Positions 37,688-50,086 of a DNA stretch of 64,000 bases are shown in pieces. Made by a program: the position numbers and the translations under genes. The notes below the pieces were generated by a model. It was not told the DNA's origin. It ran no database searches and saw only the letters and a program-made list of their open reading frames with translations. Numbering within the stretch: position 1 is the stretch's first letter; every line of letters starts with the position of its first letter. Location of the stretch: the NCBI GenBank assembly GCA_025403435.1, contig CM046349.1:18808004-18872003 (forward strand), in the 5' to 3' direction. The stretch is from Artocarpus heterophyllus (Eukaryota > Streptophyta > Magnoliopsida > Rosales > Moraceae).

Positions 37688-39783
37688 TCAGATCAAAAGT
37701 TTGTTGCCAATTTTTGTAGATCAACAATGCTCACTCGTGAATAGATTCAATTTCTAACTGAGGCTGCTTCATGTTGTGAATTTCAGAAGTTTATGCAATT
37801 TATTTCAGGCCATTTGTTTTGTCATGTAATAGTTTCAAGTTTAACTCTATGGTCAAGTCCAATTATAGGCCATTTTAGTTTGAGTTTCCATAATTGATGG
37901 GGTTTTTGTGGCTAGCATTATGTTTTTCTTACAATTAATGAAAGTACATGGTGGACGGAAAGTTCCGTTAAGTGAAAAAATGTAGTGGATGGAAAGAAAA
38001 GAAAGGGAAAATTGTGCTTCGAGGCTTTTTTATTTCAGCAGCTTTGAGGCTTTACATCTTGGCTTGTTCAAAAATTCAGAAGTCCATACAGTGCCTTTCT
38101 ACGTGCATGATTGAACAAAAAACTTGCAAAAAAATTGCACAAAATAATTACAATTCAACAAAGGTTTTTGTTTTTGGTATTTGCAATATTGTTGTTTATT
38201 CTTTGAAGGTATTTTCATTGCGGGAAAATCTGCGGTAGTGCCCAGTTGAGAGGCACTACCTAAAGGGTCCAATTTGAGGCCATTAGATTTAAATTGAATG
38301 GGAAAGGACCCTTCATACTTGCACAAAAACTAATGTGCACAATCATAGGCTAACTAAACAAAAAACCCTTTTCAAAAAAAAAAAAAAAAGTTAACAGAAA
38401 CAAAATAAAAAAAAAGAAAGAATCAGGGCATCTTCATGCCTCCCATTGCTTTGCCTTTTTCAGCTATATATATATATATATATATATAACAAATCCGAAG
38501 AAATGAGTTAAGAAACTTTGTCAAATAATGAGCTTCCTCTTATTTGTTCTTTTACCTTTATAGAAATTGAAAATTTTTGTATATTGGGCATGTTCTAAAG
38601 GAAGAAAGCGAATTTTCTTAAAGGACATAAATATGCAATGGAATGCAAGAGGACGAAAATGAGGAGCTTATTGTTATATCGGAGAAGGTTGCCAGCGTTT
38701 GGGCAGAGGGGAGATCGTGCCGCCCTCAAAGGAAGAAAACAAGGATCCGCTAGAGGTAGTGAACAAAATCGCCTGGGCACACCGTTAACGATGGGTTGAA
38801 CTTCCCAAATTTGTTGTTTGCATACTAAAACAAAAGTTTCGTGCTCAAAATGCAGATTAATTGATGCTTTTTTTATGGAGCTAATGTTAGGCAAATTATA
38901 GTAGAGAAGGCTATTTCGCAACGCTCGCACTGCTGGTGGAGCATGTTCTTTATAGCCATTATATTAAAATCGCGCCATCAAAAAGATCAAAAGGGCATTA
39001 TTGCTTTAGTCATGTTTTTTCAACTCACCATATAAGATCACGGGATAAAATGGCAAATAGCATATTAAGAGGAGAGAATAAAAATTAATAACACAATTTT
39101 GAAGAAAGGAAATTTGTAGCATATTTTTGGATTTTAAATTTCAAGATTCCTTAAATGCCCAGATCTCACACTATCGTTTCTCTCCATTTTTGTGTTGTTT
39201 CAAGCTTCATCAATGGCTCCTTTTAGATAACCTCTCCATTAATGGCGACGAAACTTCAGCCTCAACCTCGTAATCCATCACCGATAGTGCAGTCACACCC
39301 ATTGTCGCCGGAGTCGCTCAAGGAGTAGGCGCCGTCACCGAAGTTGTGTTAGAAGCAGGTTTCGTAGCCAAAGTCACGCAAGAAGCAACAAGCAAGAACC
39401 ATCCTTGAAGTCGCGAACAGGCGCCATTGCGGGAATCGCGCCCATTGCTGGTGTCATCGTTATGTCCTGAGGAGTAGTGCCGTCATCTTCGAGAGAGGGA
39501 GAAGGAGGAGAGAAGGTTTTCTAATTTGGGGCTAATTAAATCTGGGATAAAATTGAAAAACTATAATACTAAAACTTAAAAAAATAAAAAAGTTTTTTAT
39601 TAGGATAGTGATTAATTATGCTAATTATTTCCATTAGTTTTAAGCATTTTTTTTCTTACTAATTCTCTAAGATTACTAGGTGTCATTGAATGTCCTTTTC
39701 TCTAATGATAAAAGTGAATGTCGTTCCTTTTAAAGGAGCATTGTTTTTCAAGTAAAAAAGTCCTTCAACGGAACTGATGACGT
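37688..39783. other. Intergenic region after KAS I
   Basis: KAS I 3' untranslated region is probably within the first few hundred bases. A-rich tract near 38370-38420 and (TA)n at 38465-38487. 39180-39500 is GC-richer, with short broken frames and no recognisable domain. No gene supported. Confidence 0.5.
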
Positions 39784-40100
39784 GTGCGTGGACCTATGAG
39801 GCATGGTCAAGTTAGCAGGTTAGTTTGGAGAAGTCGTGTGCCTTTTTCTCCGACAGTATCTCTCAAGAGACCAAGCGGGAGGTGTTGGATGCTCTCAGTA
39901 CATCGAAGGCCAGAAGGGACGAAAGGTATCTTGGGAATACTATTTTATTTTATTTTTTTACCAGAAACTAGTGTAACGACTTTGCTTTTCTCTTTCAAAA
40001 ACTAGAGAAACGATTTAAGAGTCGGAAAGCGAGATTCCTTTCGAGGGCCAGAAGGACAATCTTGATTAATTCGGTGGCCTTGAGCATACTGTCATGTGAT
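39784..40100 (+). pseudogene. LINE reverse-transcriptase fragment, left part
   Basis: Plus-strand translation in shifting frames gives the conserved end of a plant L1-type reverse transcriptase: an FFS...KREVLDAL segment, RYLG, and KARFLSRARRTILINSV just before 40100. It continues seamlessly at 50087 across the copia element. Frame breaks make it inactive. The 5' part of the LINE is not recognised. Confidence 0.75.
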
Positions 40101-42099
40101 TGTTAGACTTGAAGACTTAATAATTAAATGATGTAATAATTTTTGAAGACATTTAATCAATAAAAAGGTTTATTATTTATTTTTATATATTAAATATTAT
40201 TCTCTTTATGTTTATTTCTGTTGAATATATGACACACAAATAAAAGTCTAAGACTATCAATCCAATCCTTTAAAATCATGCATATGATGAACAGATTATG
40301 CGAAAGATATGAACCTTAAAAGTAATAGTCTAAATGATAAGGTCTGCAATTGAGGGAATAAAGTTGAACACTTTATTCATGTTAAGATTGTTATGTTGTC
40401 TATATACCTAATGAGAGATGACTTGTCTTGGTCATCGGAGTGAGATTTGCTAGTAAAAACATTAGTATATTATCATAGGTGATGATATGGATCAAGACAA
40501 AAAGAATTTATATGATTAATAATTCTGTTTGTTTAAATCAATTCACATTAGACAATCATATGTGTTATGTTATAATCTTGAAATGAACTAATGGGCCCGT
40601 ATTCTTGAATTGTATCTTTTGATATATCAAAAGGTGATATCTTGATTTGATAACGGTACACATACCAGTATATTGGAGATATAACTCTTGATTGACGTAG
40701 ACTCGTTACTTGTAGATATGGAATCCATAGCTCTTTTATAGAGTTAATGATATTCTCTTATAGGCATTGTCCTATAATTAGAAGACTAGAGCACTCAAGC
40801 ATTTGGATACATAAGAGAAACCGAATGGTATAGTATTTATAAATAGTAAGTATTTCAATAGCGAGATAATAGAAACATAAGATAAAAATAATCATAAAGG
40901 TAAAACAGAATTTATCCTTAAGCCAATTATGAATATCCTATGGGCATGTTACACATTTGATATGTCATGAACTATTAGCTTATTGGAGCTTCGTAATTTT
41001 ATATAATTTGAGAGTGCAGTTCTAAGCTTTAGTGGAGTAGCATTAGAATTGATAATTAAAAAATATATGTATCTAGGATATGTTATTTTATAATTATAGG
41101 AGCTTGATTTATATATATCCATTAGGTCTCTTTTGCTAACTCATAATAATTCCTATAATAATACAACATATTTTTCTTACATATTGGTGACTTATATTAA
41201 TTATTAGATTGTTAAAAATCAATAGAATGGATTCAACAATTCATGTTGGTTTATTGGCTAAATTAATTTTGTGAATTAATTCAAGATAAACATGTTAAAT
41301 TATTTTAATATTTTATTAAATATGGGATTATCTGTATATAGATGTTTTAATTAGATAATTTTTTATTGGGTTATTTGAATTAAAACTGAGGTTCTCTCTA
41401 ACATTCCTGTATGAAATAAGATATTATGAGATTTTTAGATTATCGCTCGGTCGACAAGCCGGTTGCTAAGTTTGGTAGGCCGGTGCCATTAGTTCGGTAG
41501 GTTGGTGCCGCCAGTTCGGTAGGTCAATTGCTAAGTTTAGCAAGCCGATGCTACCAGTTCAGTAGGTCGATCGCATAGATCAACAGGCCGAATGTAGATC
41601 CTGTTATGTGTTGTTGACACGTTTTTGACCAAAAGTTGATCCAGACTCAAATTTTGAAGCCTAATCTGGTAGGAATTGACCCCAAATTCGACCATTATAT
41701 AAAGAGAATTATTTTTCATTATTTCTTAGATCATTTAAGAAGTATAGAAAGAGTTTTCTAGTGAGAAAAACTCAGAAACTTTTAGAGAGCTATTGTTCAA
41801 CATCTAGAATTTTAGCTCTTGGTTTTCTCAAGTGGTTGGAAGGAGAGGTTACCGGAGGAAAAGCTGTGCGACATGTGATCACACACATTCTGATCTTGGA
41901 AAGAGAATAGCAAAAAAAACTAGTTAATTGAGACTCTTCCAAAACATTTTTCTCTAGTTAGTGTTTCTACAGGCTTCGGTCTACTAAAGAGGTATGGAAG
42001 ATCTTTTGTTAATTTATATACTTAGCATATCAACTTGATATTTGGAAAAGACTTTGATTTAAAATTTTTTAAAATTTTGCTGCATATCCTTTTCTAACA
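40101..42099 (+). repeat. 5' LTR of Copia-3
   Basis: 1999 bp, from TGTTAGACTTGAAG to TTTTCTAACA. It contains several GGTAGGCCGGTGC-like repeats at 41445-41590, more than the 3' LTR, which explains some of the length difference. Confidence 0.88.
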
Positions 42100-42100
42100 A

Positions 42101-42118
42101 TTGGTATCAGAAACATGG
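42101..42118 (+). promoter_or_regulatory. Primer-binding site of Copia-3
   Basis: TTGGTATCAGAAACATGG lies one base after the 5' LTR. It matches the initiator tRNA-Met complement TGGTATCAGAGCC except for changes at the distal end. Confidence 0.85.
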
Positions 42119-43650
42119 TTTTACGTTGATTTTACGAGTTTGTAATCAGCTATATGCATAAATTATGTGATCTTATTCTCTCATACGTTTAAATTAAATT
42201 TTTTAGATAGCTGGCACTCTAAGGTTTCTATATAATTATATGTTGTCATGAGATTATATAGTGAATATTTATTAATTAATTATTGTTAATTAAATTCATG
42301 TTTTAATTATTATATTAATTAACTAATTTTGCTGGTTATGTTTCTTTAGAGGTTAGAATGTGTATCTATGTTTTTCATATAATTAGATGATGGTCTATCA
42401 TTACCATCTAGGATTTGTTTATTTTAATTTTGATTTGTAATATTTGTATTAAAATAATTATTCAAAGTGAAGACGGATCTAGAAGACGGAGATGATTGCA
42501 GTTTTATGTTTTTTCTGTGTTTATAAATTTTTATGTTTTTGAATTGTTGGAAAATAAATTAAAACTACTTAAAAATTATTTTTACAAAAGTTTGGAAAAA
42601 TGTTAGATCAGTGTCGGTCGCAAGTAGGTTACCTAGTGCCGGTAGGCCGATGCTCACAAACTGGCATGCCAATGGTCACAGATCGGCAGGCAAGTAGCGG
42701 GCAGAAACTGTTTTTTCAAACAGTGCTTTTTTTGGTGTAGTTTTCTTTGTTTTTTGAGACAATTCTAAGAAACATGAAATTTTATGATAACTAGAAAAAT
42801 AATTTTTTGATCTATATGAGATTGAAAAATTGAAGATGGACACCACATGAAGAAGGATACAACGAGAAGATACAAGATAAAGAACCGATATATGTTTCGA
42901 TTGATCTTTTGTAATTTTTATTTTCTTTTTTCCAGGATGGAATAATGATATTACGGTTGTTTATTATATTGCTTATAGCTTAGCTTGTTGAGTTGCTTGT
43001 CTACATTATAATATGTTTTGCCATGTATGTTGATAACATGCCATGTAGAATAGAGAGTGCCGCTCATTAAAAAATGTTCATACATGTTAACATAAAACCA
43101 TGATTTTTAAAATATTAAGTGGAAGAAAGTTTTCGAAGAAAGGACCCAAGGCCTCTATTGTTGGTTTATAGGCAACACATGATGGTTCCGACCCCTAATA
43201 AGGGATTGTATTGTGTATCGGGTTGAATCTCCAAAAGAATAATTTGCTTTAGCATGATTTATCATTATACAACCCTAGGTGGCGATTATAAATCATGGAT
43301 AAAGTAGTTGAAACGATGGTTATGCACTCAAGATTAATTTTATTATTAACCTCTCTATGGAACTCTGTTAATAAAGTTAATGGCCAAAGAAAACGATTAT
43401 TAGTATATGCTAGATCAGACAAGTCATGGATGCTATATACTAATCAGGAGAGGATCCGTGTTTTTAATTGAATTTGTCGAGTCTCCCCAAGGCAGCTTGT
43501 TAAATTCTAAGTTAGGAATTATTGTCGTAAGGTTGTAAATTTTTTTAAAGTTTTGACACATAATTACATTATATGCTTACTTGTTTGTATTATCTTAATA
43601 AATTATTATGGAATGTTTGCTTATGTTTGGCTTATAATTATTTAATATAG
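42119..43650 (+). other. Copia-3 leader
   Basis: 1.5-kb untranslated leader, AT-rich, with a GCCGGTAGGCCGATG-type repeat cluster at 42605-42690. No gene seen. It aligns in reverse with the Copia-2 leader. Confidence 0.6.
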
Positions 43651-46600
43651 ATCAAAATTTCTAAAAGCGCTTTATCTTCAATACTTGATAAGAATACTTT
43701 AACTAGCAAGAATTATAATGATTGGAAACGAAACCTCAATATCATCTTATCCTTTAAGAAAATAAAGTTTATGGTAACAACACCGTGTCCTCTTGCGCCT
43801 ACTAACGAATCCAATAATGGACAAATCTAAGCGTATGATCGTTGGAAGGTTGCTGATGATCAGGCCCACTGTTACATCAAGCTAGCATGATCAATGTGCT
43901 ACAGGCTCAACATGAAGATCATAAGACTGCTCGGCAGATCTTGGCTAATATTAATGATGTGTTTGGAGGCTAAGCCTTGACGAAGTGGCAAGGGGCTTTT
44001 CAAAAGCTTCTTAACTGCAAATAAAGATTGGGGACGCTTGTGAAGGCGCATATGATGTTGGTCACAGGTTATCTCACGGAGGCTCAATCCTATAGAGCCG
44101 ACATTGATGCTGAGTCATAAATGACTATGGTCTTTGAGACTTTTTCTAAGGATTTCATCCCATTTAGAGCTTCATATAACTTGAGCAATAGACAGGATGT
44201 GCCCTTAACAAAGCTCATGAATCAATTATAGAAGTTTGAAAATCTGATCAGGGAAGCTCCGACTGGTGGCGAAGCAAACTTGGCGGTTGCATCTGGTTCT
44301 AGTCCTAATTTTGAGAATGGAAAGAAGCAAAAGGATAAGAACAGGAAGTCTTCTATTTGGGCAAAAAGCAAGGATAAGAAGAAAAAGAAAAGGTACCCAG
44401 AGAAACAAAAGTGTTTCTTCTGCGGGAAAATTGGATACATAAAGAAGAATTGCAAGAACTTCCAATCTAAAGGAGGTAAGTGCAAACTTATGGTTATTGA
44501 GACTTGTTTAATCGAAGAATCAAGTGACACTTAAGTCATAGATTCTGGAGTACTAATCATGTCTATGTTTCTCTACAGGGGTTCAAGGAAACGATAAGTC
44601 TTCTACATGAGCACTTCACGCTTTGGATAGGCAATGAATCCTTAGTGTTGGCTAAAGCAGTAGGAGACGTCCATCTTTATTTTGATAGTAATAGGGGCTT
44701 AGTTTTAAGGGATTGTTTTTATGTTCCTAAATTTAAAAGGAATTTAATTTCTATTGCTTGTTTATTTAAAGACTCTTATTCAGTTTCTTTGAATAATAGA
44801 GTTGTGATTCGTAAAAACAAATCTTTTATCTGTAATGTATGGATGCAAAACAACTTATATTTTATCAAATCTAAAATAGACTCATTGCTTAACATTGAGA
44901 TTTACGATAACTCTAAAAGACTTAAAACTTTTCATTCTAATAAGACTTATCTTTGGCACTTGCGATTAGGTCATATTAGTCTAAATAGGATTCAAAGATT
45001 GATAAGGGATAGACCTTTGAGTCATTTGGAGGTGGAATCCATACCACAATGTGAATCTTGTTTGGAGAGCAAAATGACCAAAAGACTATTCAAATCTAAA
45101 GGCAATTGATTCGAAAGGTTTCTAAATGAGATAAGTGCAAACTTATGGTTATTAAGACTTGTTTAATCGAAGAATCAAGTGACACTTAGGTCATAGATTC
45201 TGGAGTGACTAATCATGTCTATGGTTCTCTACAAGGGTTCAAGGAAACGATAAGTTTGCTACATGAGCACTTCACGCTTTGGATGGGCGATGGATCCTTA
45301 ATGTTGGTTAAAGTAGTGGGAAACGTTTATCTTTATTTTAATAGTAATAAGGGCTTAGTTTTAAGGGATTGTTTTTATGTTCCTAAATTTAAAAGGAATT
45401 TAATTTCTATCGCTTGTTTATTTAAAGACTCTTATTCAGTTTCTTTGAATAATAAAGTTGTAATTCGTAAAAACAAATCTTTTATCTGTAATGTGTGGAT
45501 GCAAAACAACCTATATTTTATCAAAACTAAGATGGACTCATTGCTTAACACTGAGATTTACGATAATTCTAAAAGACTTAAAACTTTTCACTCTAATAAG
45601 ACTTATCTTTGGCACTTGCAATTAGGTCACATTAGTCTGAATAGGATTCAAAAATTGATAAGGGATAGACCTTTAAGTCATTTAGAGGTAGAATCTATAC
45701 TACAATGTGAATCTTGTTTGGAGAGCAAAATGACCAAAAGACTATTCAAATCTAAAGGCAATCGATCCAAAAGGTTTCTTAATCTTGTGTATAGTAATGT
45801 TTATGGTTCTATGAACATCAAGGCATGAGGATGTTACAAGTATTTTGTCACATTTATTGATGATTACTTGAGATATGGTAATGTCTTCCTAATGCATCAT
45901 AAGAGCAAAACTTTTGATATGTTCAGGAAGTTTTGAGTTGAAGCGGAGAAGCAATTAGGTAAAAGCATAAAGGTACTCCGATCCGATGGAGGTAGAGATA
46001 CTTCTTTGATGAGTTTTTAGGACACTTATTGGAGAATAGGATATTATCCTATTTGACTACGCCAGGTACTTTGCTGTAGAATGGCATGTATGAGAGAAGG
46101 AATGGACTTTGTTGGATATAGTTAGGTCTATGATAAATTAATCTATGTTACCTTTATTCTTTTAGGGATATGCATTGCAAACCCCATGTTATCTTTTGAA
46201 TGATATGCCTTCAAAATCAGTTCCTAAAACTCCTCACGAGCTGTGGATGGGTAGGAAGACATCTTTAAATCATATTCACATATGAAGATGTCCTGCTCAT
46301 GACCTGTATAAGGAAGCGAATAAGTTGAAAGCATGTTTGGAAGTGTGCATGTTTGCAAGATATCCAAAAGGGACTAAAGGAGATTATTTTATAGCCTAAA
46401 GAAAATAAAGATGGTTTCAACGAATACGACTTTCCTCGAGGAAAATTACATGAACTACTTTAAGCCTCGTACTAGAGTGGTACTCGAGGAGTTGGCGAGT
46501 GATTTGATCACTTCCGGACTTTCGTTTAAAACCAACCCAATCAATGCAAAAAAACCGATCAAACAACAACCTAGGGAGCTTCGGTGTAATGAGGGATCGG

Positions 46601-48062
46601 GCATTAACTTGAGAAGTATATGTTCAATGGTGAAGCTTACTTGGCTGAACTGGTTGAACAGAACAGAAATCCTTACACTTACAGAGGTTACAGAGGATGT
46701 TGATTCAAAGCTCTAGACAGAAGCTATAAACACTAAGATGAAGTCTATGAAGACTAATCAAGTTTAAGTGCTTGTAGACCTTCCCGAAGGGGCAAAACTT
46801 ATAGGGTGTTAGTGGGTCTATAAGAGAAAGAGAGGAGTAAATGAGAAAGTTAAAACGTATAAGGCTAGACTCGTAGTAAAAGGATACATGCAAAAGGAAT
46901 GAATCAATTATGAGGAAACCTTTTTGCCTATAGCCATGCTTAAGTCCATTCATATTCTCTTGTCCATTGCTATTGTTCTCGATTATGAGATTTGGCAAAT
47001 AGATGTCAAGACAGCCTTTCTGAATGGTTATCTTAATAAGACCATACATATGGTACAGCTAGACGGGTCCAAAGCTAAGGGTCAAGAGAATAAGGTCTAT
47101 AAGCTGCTAAAGTCTATTTATGGACTTAAGCAAGTTTTCCGTTCTTATAACATAAGATTTGATTAAGTGATCAAGACTTATGGGTTCGAACAAAACGTAG
47201 ATAAACCATGTGTTTACAAACACATTAAGGATAGGAAGGTAGTTTTTTTACTGCTTTATGTATAGGACATTTTGTTTATTGGCAATGACATTAGGGCTTG
47301 TCATTGGTCAAATTATAGTTGACAAAGAGTTTGATATGAACAATTTGGGTGAAGCTAATTATATTTTGGGTATCCAAATCTTTGGAGATAGGAAGAACAA
47401 AATGATAGTTTTATCCCAAGCTACATATATAAATAAAATTCCCGAGAAGTATGCAATGCAGAATTCCAAGAAAGGTGGGCAACCATCTAGGTCTAGAATT
47501 ACTCTTTTTAAGAAAGATTGTCTAAAGTTTGATGAAGAAAGAGAATACATGAAGAATGTGTCTTATGCTTCAGCAATAGGTAGTCTCATGTATGTTATGC
47601 TTTGCATATGACCGGACATATGTTATGTGGTGAGGATAGTGAGCCGATTTTAGTCAGAAGCATATTTTCAAGTACACGAGAAAGACTAGAGGTTATATAC
47701 TAGTGTACTCTGGTAAGGATCTAACTCCTCTTGCATACACTGACTAGAATTTCCAATCCTGTCTGATTTCGAGAATATTGACTTTAAGTTTTATATTTAC
47801 TCTAGGAGGAGACGCCATTGTTTGGAGAAGTGTTAAGCAAGATTGCACTTCTGATTCAATGATAGAGGCCAAGTATGTAGCAGCTAGTGAAGCTTTGAAA
47901 AAAGTTGTGTGGATTTATAAGTTCTTTGGGGATCTTAAGGTAGTTCCTGGCATGGGTAAGCCGATATCACTGTATTATGATAACACTGCAATGATAGCTA
48001 ATTCTAAAAGCCAAGATTTTACAAGAAGAATAAACATATACATTGGGAGTATTATGTCATAA
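43651..48062 (+). pseudogene. Degenerate gag-pol of Copia-3 with an internal duplication
   Basis: Gag begins near 43657, where the ATG seen in Copia-2 is ATT. Zinc knuckle CFFCGKIGYIKKNC at 44411-44452 has Tyr in place of His. Protease and GAG-preintegrase follow (44480-45109) and are repeated at 45136-45780. Integrase remnants run 45780-46400, reverse transcriptase 46680-47300 (including [12 protein letters not shown] near 46993), and the pol tail with RNase H motifs reaches 48062. At least a dozen stops and frameshifts. No functional product expected. Confidence 0.88.
44477..45785 (+). repeat. 655-bp tandem duplication inside Copia-3 gag-pol
   Basis: TGCAAACTTATGGTTATT at 44481 recurs at 45136 (offset 655). 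The two copies, about 44477-45131 and 45132-45785, both carry the zinc-knuckle tail, protease and preintegrase segment, with roughly 3-5 percent differences by eye. They are joined directly. Confidence 0.9.
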
Positions 48063-48163
48063 AGGACATCGTGGTAAGTGAAAATGTGGAAATATGTAAG
48101 ATTACATCCAAGGACATATAGCCTATTAGGGCTATAGGAATGCGTAGCATATCATATTTACTC

Positions 48164-48183
48164 ACTTAGGGCAAGTGGAAGAT
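48164..48183 (+). promoter_or_regulatory. Polypurine tract of Copia-3
   Basis: AGGGCAAGTGGAAGAT directly precedes the 3' LTR. Confidence 0.75.
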
Positions 48184-50086
48184 TGTTAGACTTGATGCCC
48201 TAAGGATTAAATGATGTAATAGTTTTTAGAGATATTTAATCAATAAAGAATTTATTATTTATTTCATATATCAAATGTTGTCCTCTTTATGTTCCTTTAT
48301 GTTAAATATATGATAAGCAAGCAAAAGTTTGAGACTTTTAGTCTAAACTTTTAAGATCGTACATATGATGAACAGATAATGCTGAAAACATAAATCTTAA
48401 AGGTGATAGTCTAAATGATAAGGTCCGTAATCGAGGGAATAAGTTGAGCGCTTTATTCATGTTAAGATTGTTATATTGTCTACATCCCTAATGAGAGATG
48501 ACTTGTCTTGGTCATCAAAGAGGGACTCCGCGAGTAGAAACATTAGTATGTTATCATAGGTAACAATATATTAGATTAGGACAAAAAAAGTTGAATTTAT
48601 TTGATTAATACTTCTGTTTGTTTAAATCAATTCACTTTAAACAATCATATGTAATATGTTTTAATCCTGAAATGAAATAATGGGCCCGTATTCTTGACTT
48701 TATCTTTTGATGTACCAAAGGGTAACTTCCTAATTTGATGATGGTACTCATACTAGTATATTGGAGACATGACTCTTGATTGATGTAGGCTCGTTATTCA
48801 TTGACATGGAATCTATAGTATTTTGTAGAGTTAATGATATTTTCTTATAGAAATTATCCCTATAATTGGAAGACTAGAGCGCTCAACCATTTGGATACAT
48901 AGGAGTAACCAAATGGTATACTATTTTTGGATAGTAAGTATACCAATGGTGAGATAAAGAAACATAAGATAAAAATAATTGGGAGCATAAAACAGAATTT
49001 ATCCTTAAGCCAATTATAAATATCCTATAAGGATGTTACATATTACGATATGTCATGGACGATTAGCTTATTGACGCTTCATAATTTTATATAGTTCGAG
49101 AGTGCAGCTCTAAGCTTTTAATGGTGTAGCGTTAGAGTTGATAATGATAAAATATATGTATCTAAATTATGTTATTTTATAATTATAGGAGTTTGATCTA
49201 TATATGTCCATCAAGTCCCATTTGCTAGCTCGTAATAATTCCAGTAATGATACGGCATGTTTTTACTATATATTGGGGAATTATGTTAATTATTAGATTT
49301 GCTGACATTCGACAAAGTGGATTTAATAATTATATTGGTTTGTTGGTTGAATTAATTTTGTGAATTAATTTAAGATAAAAATGTTAAATTATTTGGATAA
49401 AATTTTATTTAATGTGGGATTATCTATATATGACTATTTTAATCAGATATCTTTTTTTTGGGTTTTTTGAATTAAAACTGAAGCTCTATCTAAGATTTTC
49501 CATATGAAATAAGATATTCTGAGATTTTTAGAGTGTCGCTCGGTCGGCAGGCCGGTTGATAAGTTCAGCAGGCCAAACATGCGATAATCTTGTTAGGCTT
49601 TTCTGACATGTTTTTATCAAAAGTTGATCCAAACTGAATTTTGAAGCCTAATCTGATAAAGATTGACCCCAAATTCGATTACTATATAAAGGGAACTATT
49701 TTTCATTATTCCTTATATCATTTGAGAAGTATAAAGAGAGTTTTCTAGTGAGAGAAACTCTGAAAGTCCTATAGAGCTATTGTTCAACATCTGGAACCTT
49801 AGTTCTTAGGTTTCTCAAGTGGTTGGAAGGAGACGTCATTGGAGGAAGAGCTAAACAACGTGTAACCACCCGTATTCTGATCGTGGAAAGAGAATTGCAA
49901 GGAAGACTAATTGGTTGAGGCCTTTCTGAAACGTTCTTTTCTAGTCGGTGTTTCTATAGTCTTACTCTACTAAAGAGGTATGTAAGATCTCTTATTAATT
50001 TATGTACTTTGCATATCAAACTTGTTATTTAGAAAAGACTTTGATTTAAAATTTTTTAAAATTTTACTGCGTATTGTTTTCCAACA
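48184..50086 (+). repeat. 3' LTR of Copia-3
   Basis: 1903 bp, from TGTTAGACTTGATG to TTTTCCAACA. It aligns along its length with 40101-42099, with many substitutions and a shorter GGCAGGCCGG repeat zone near 49535-49580. Confidence 0.88.

Larger units (their letters stand above)
40101..50086 (+). mobile_element. Full-length degenerate Ty1-copia element (Copia-3) inside a LINE
   Basis: Plus-strand element of 9986 bp with long LTRs (40101-42099, 48184-50086), primer site at 42101, a ruined gag-pol and a polypurine tract before the 3' LTR. Ends are TGTTAG...CCAACA. It belongs to the same family as Copia-2 by LTR and gag-pol similarity. No target duplication: the flanking LINE frame joins 40100 to 50087 without extra bases. 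The many stops and LTR divergence indicate an old insertion. Confidence 0.9.
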
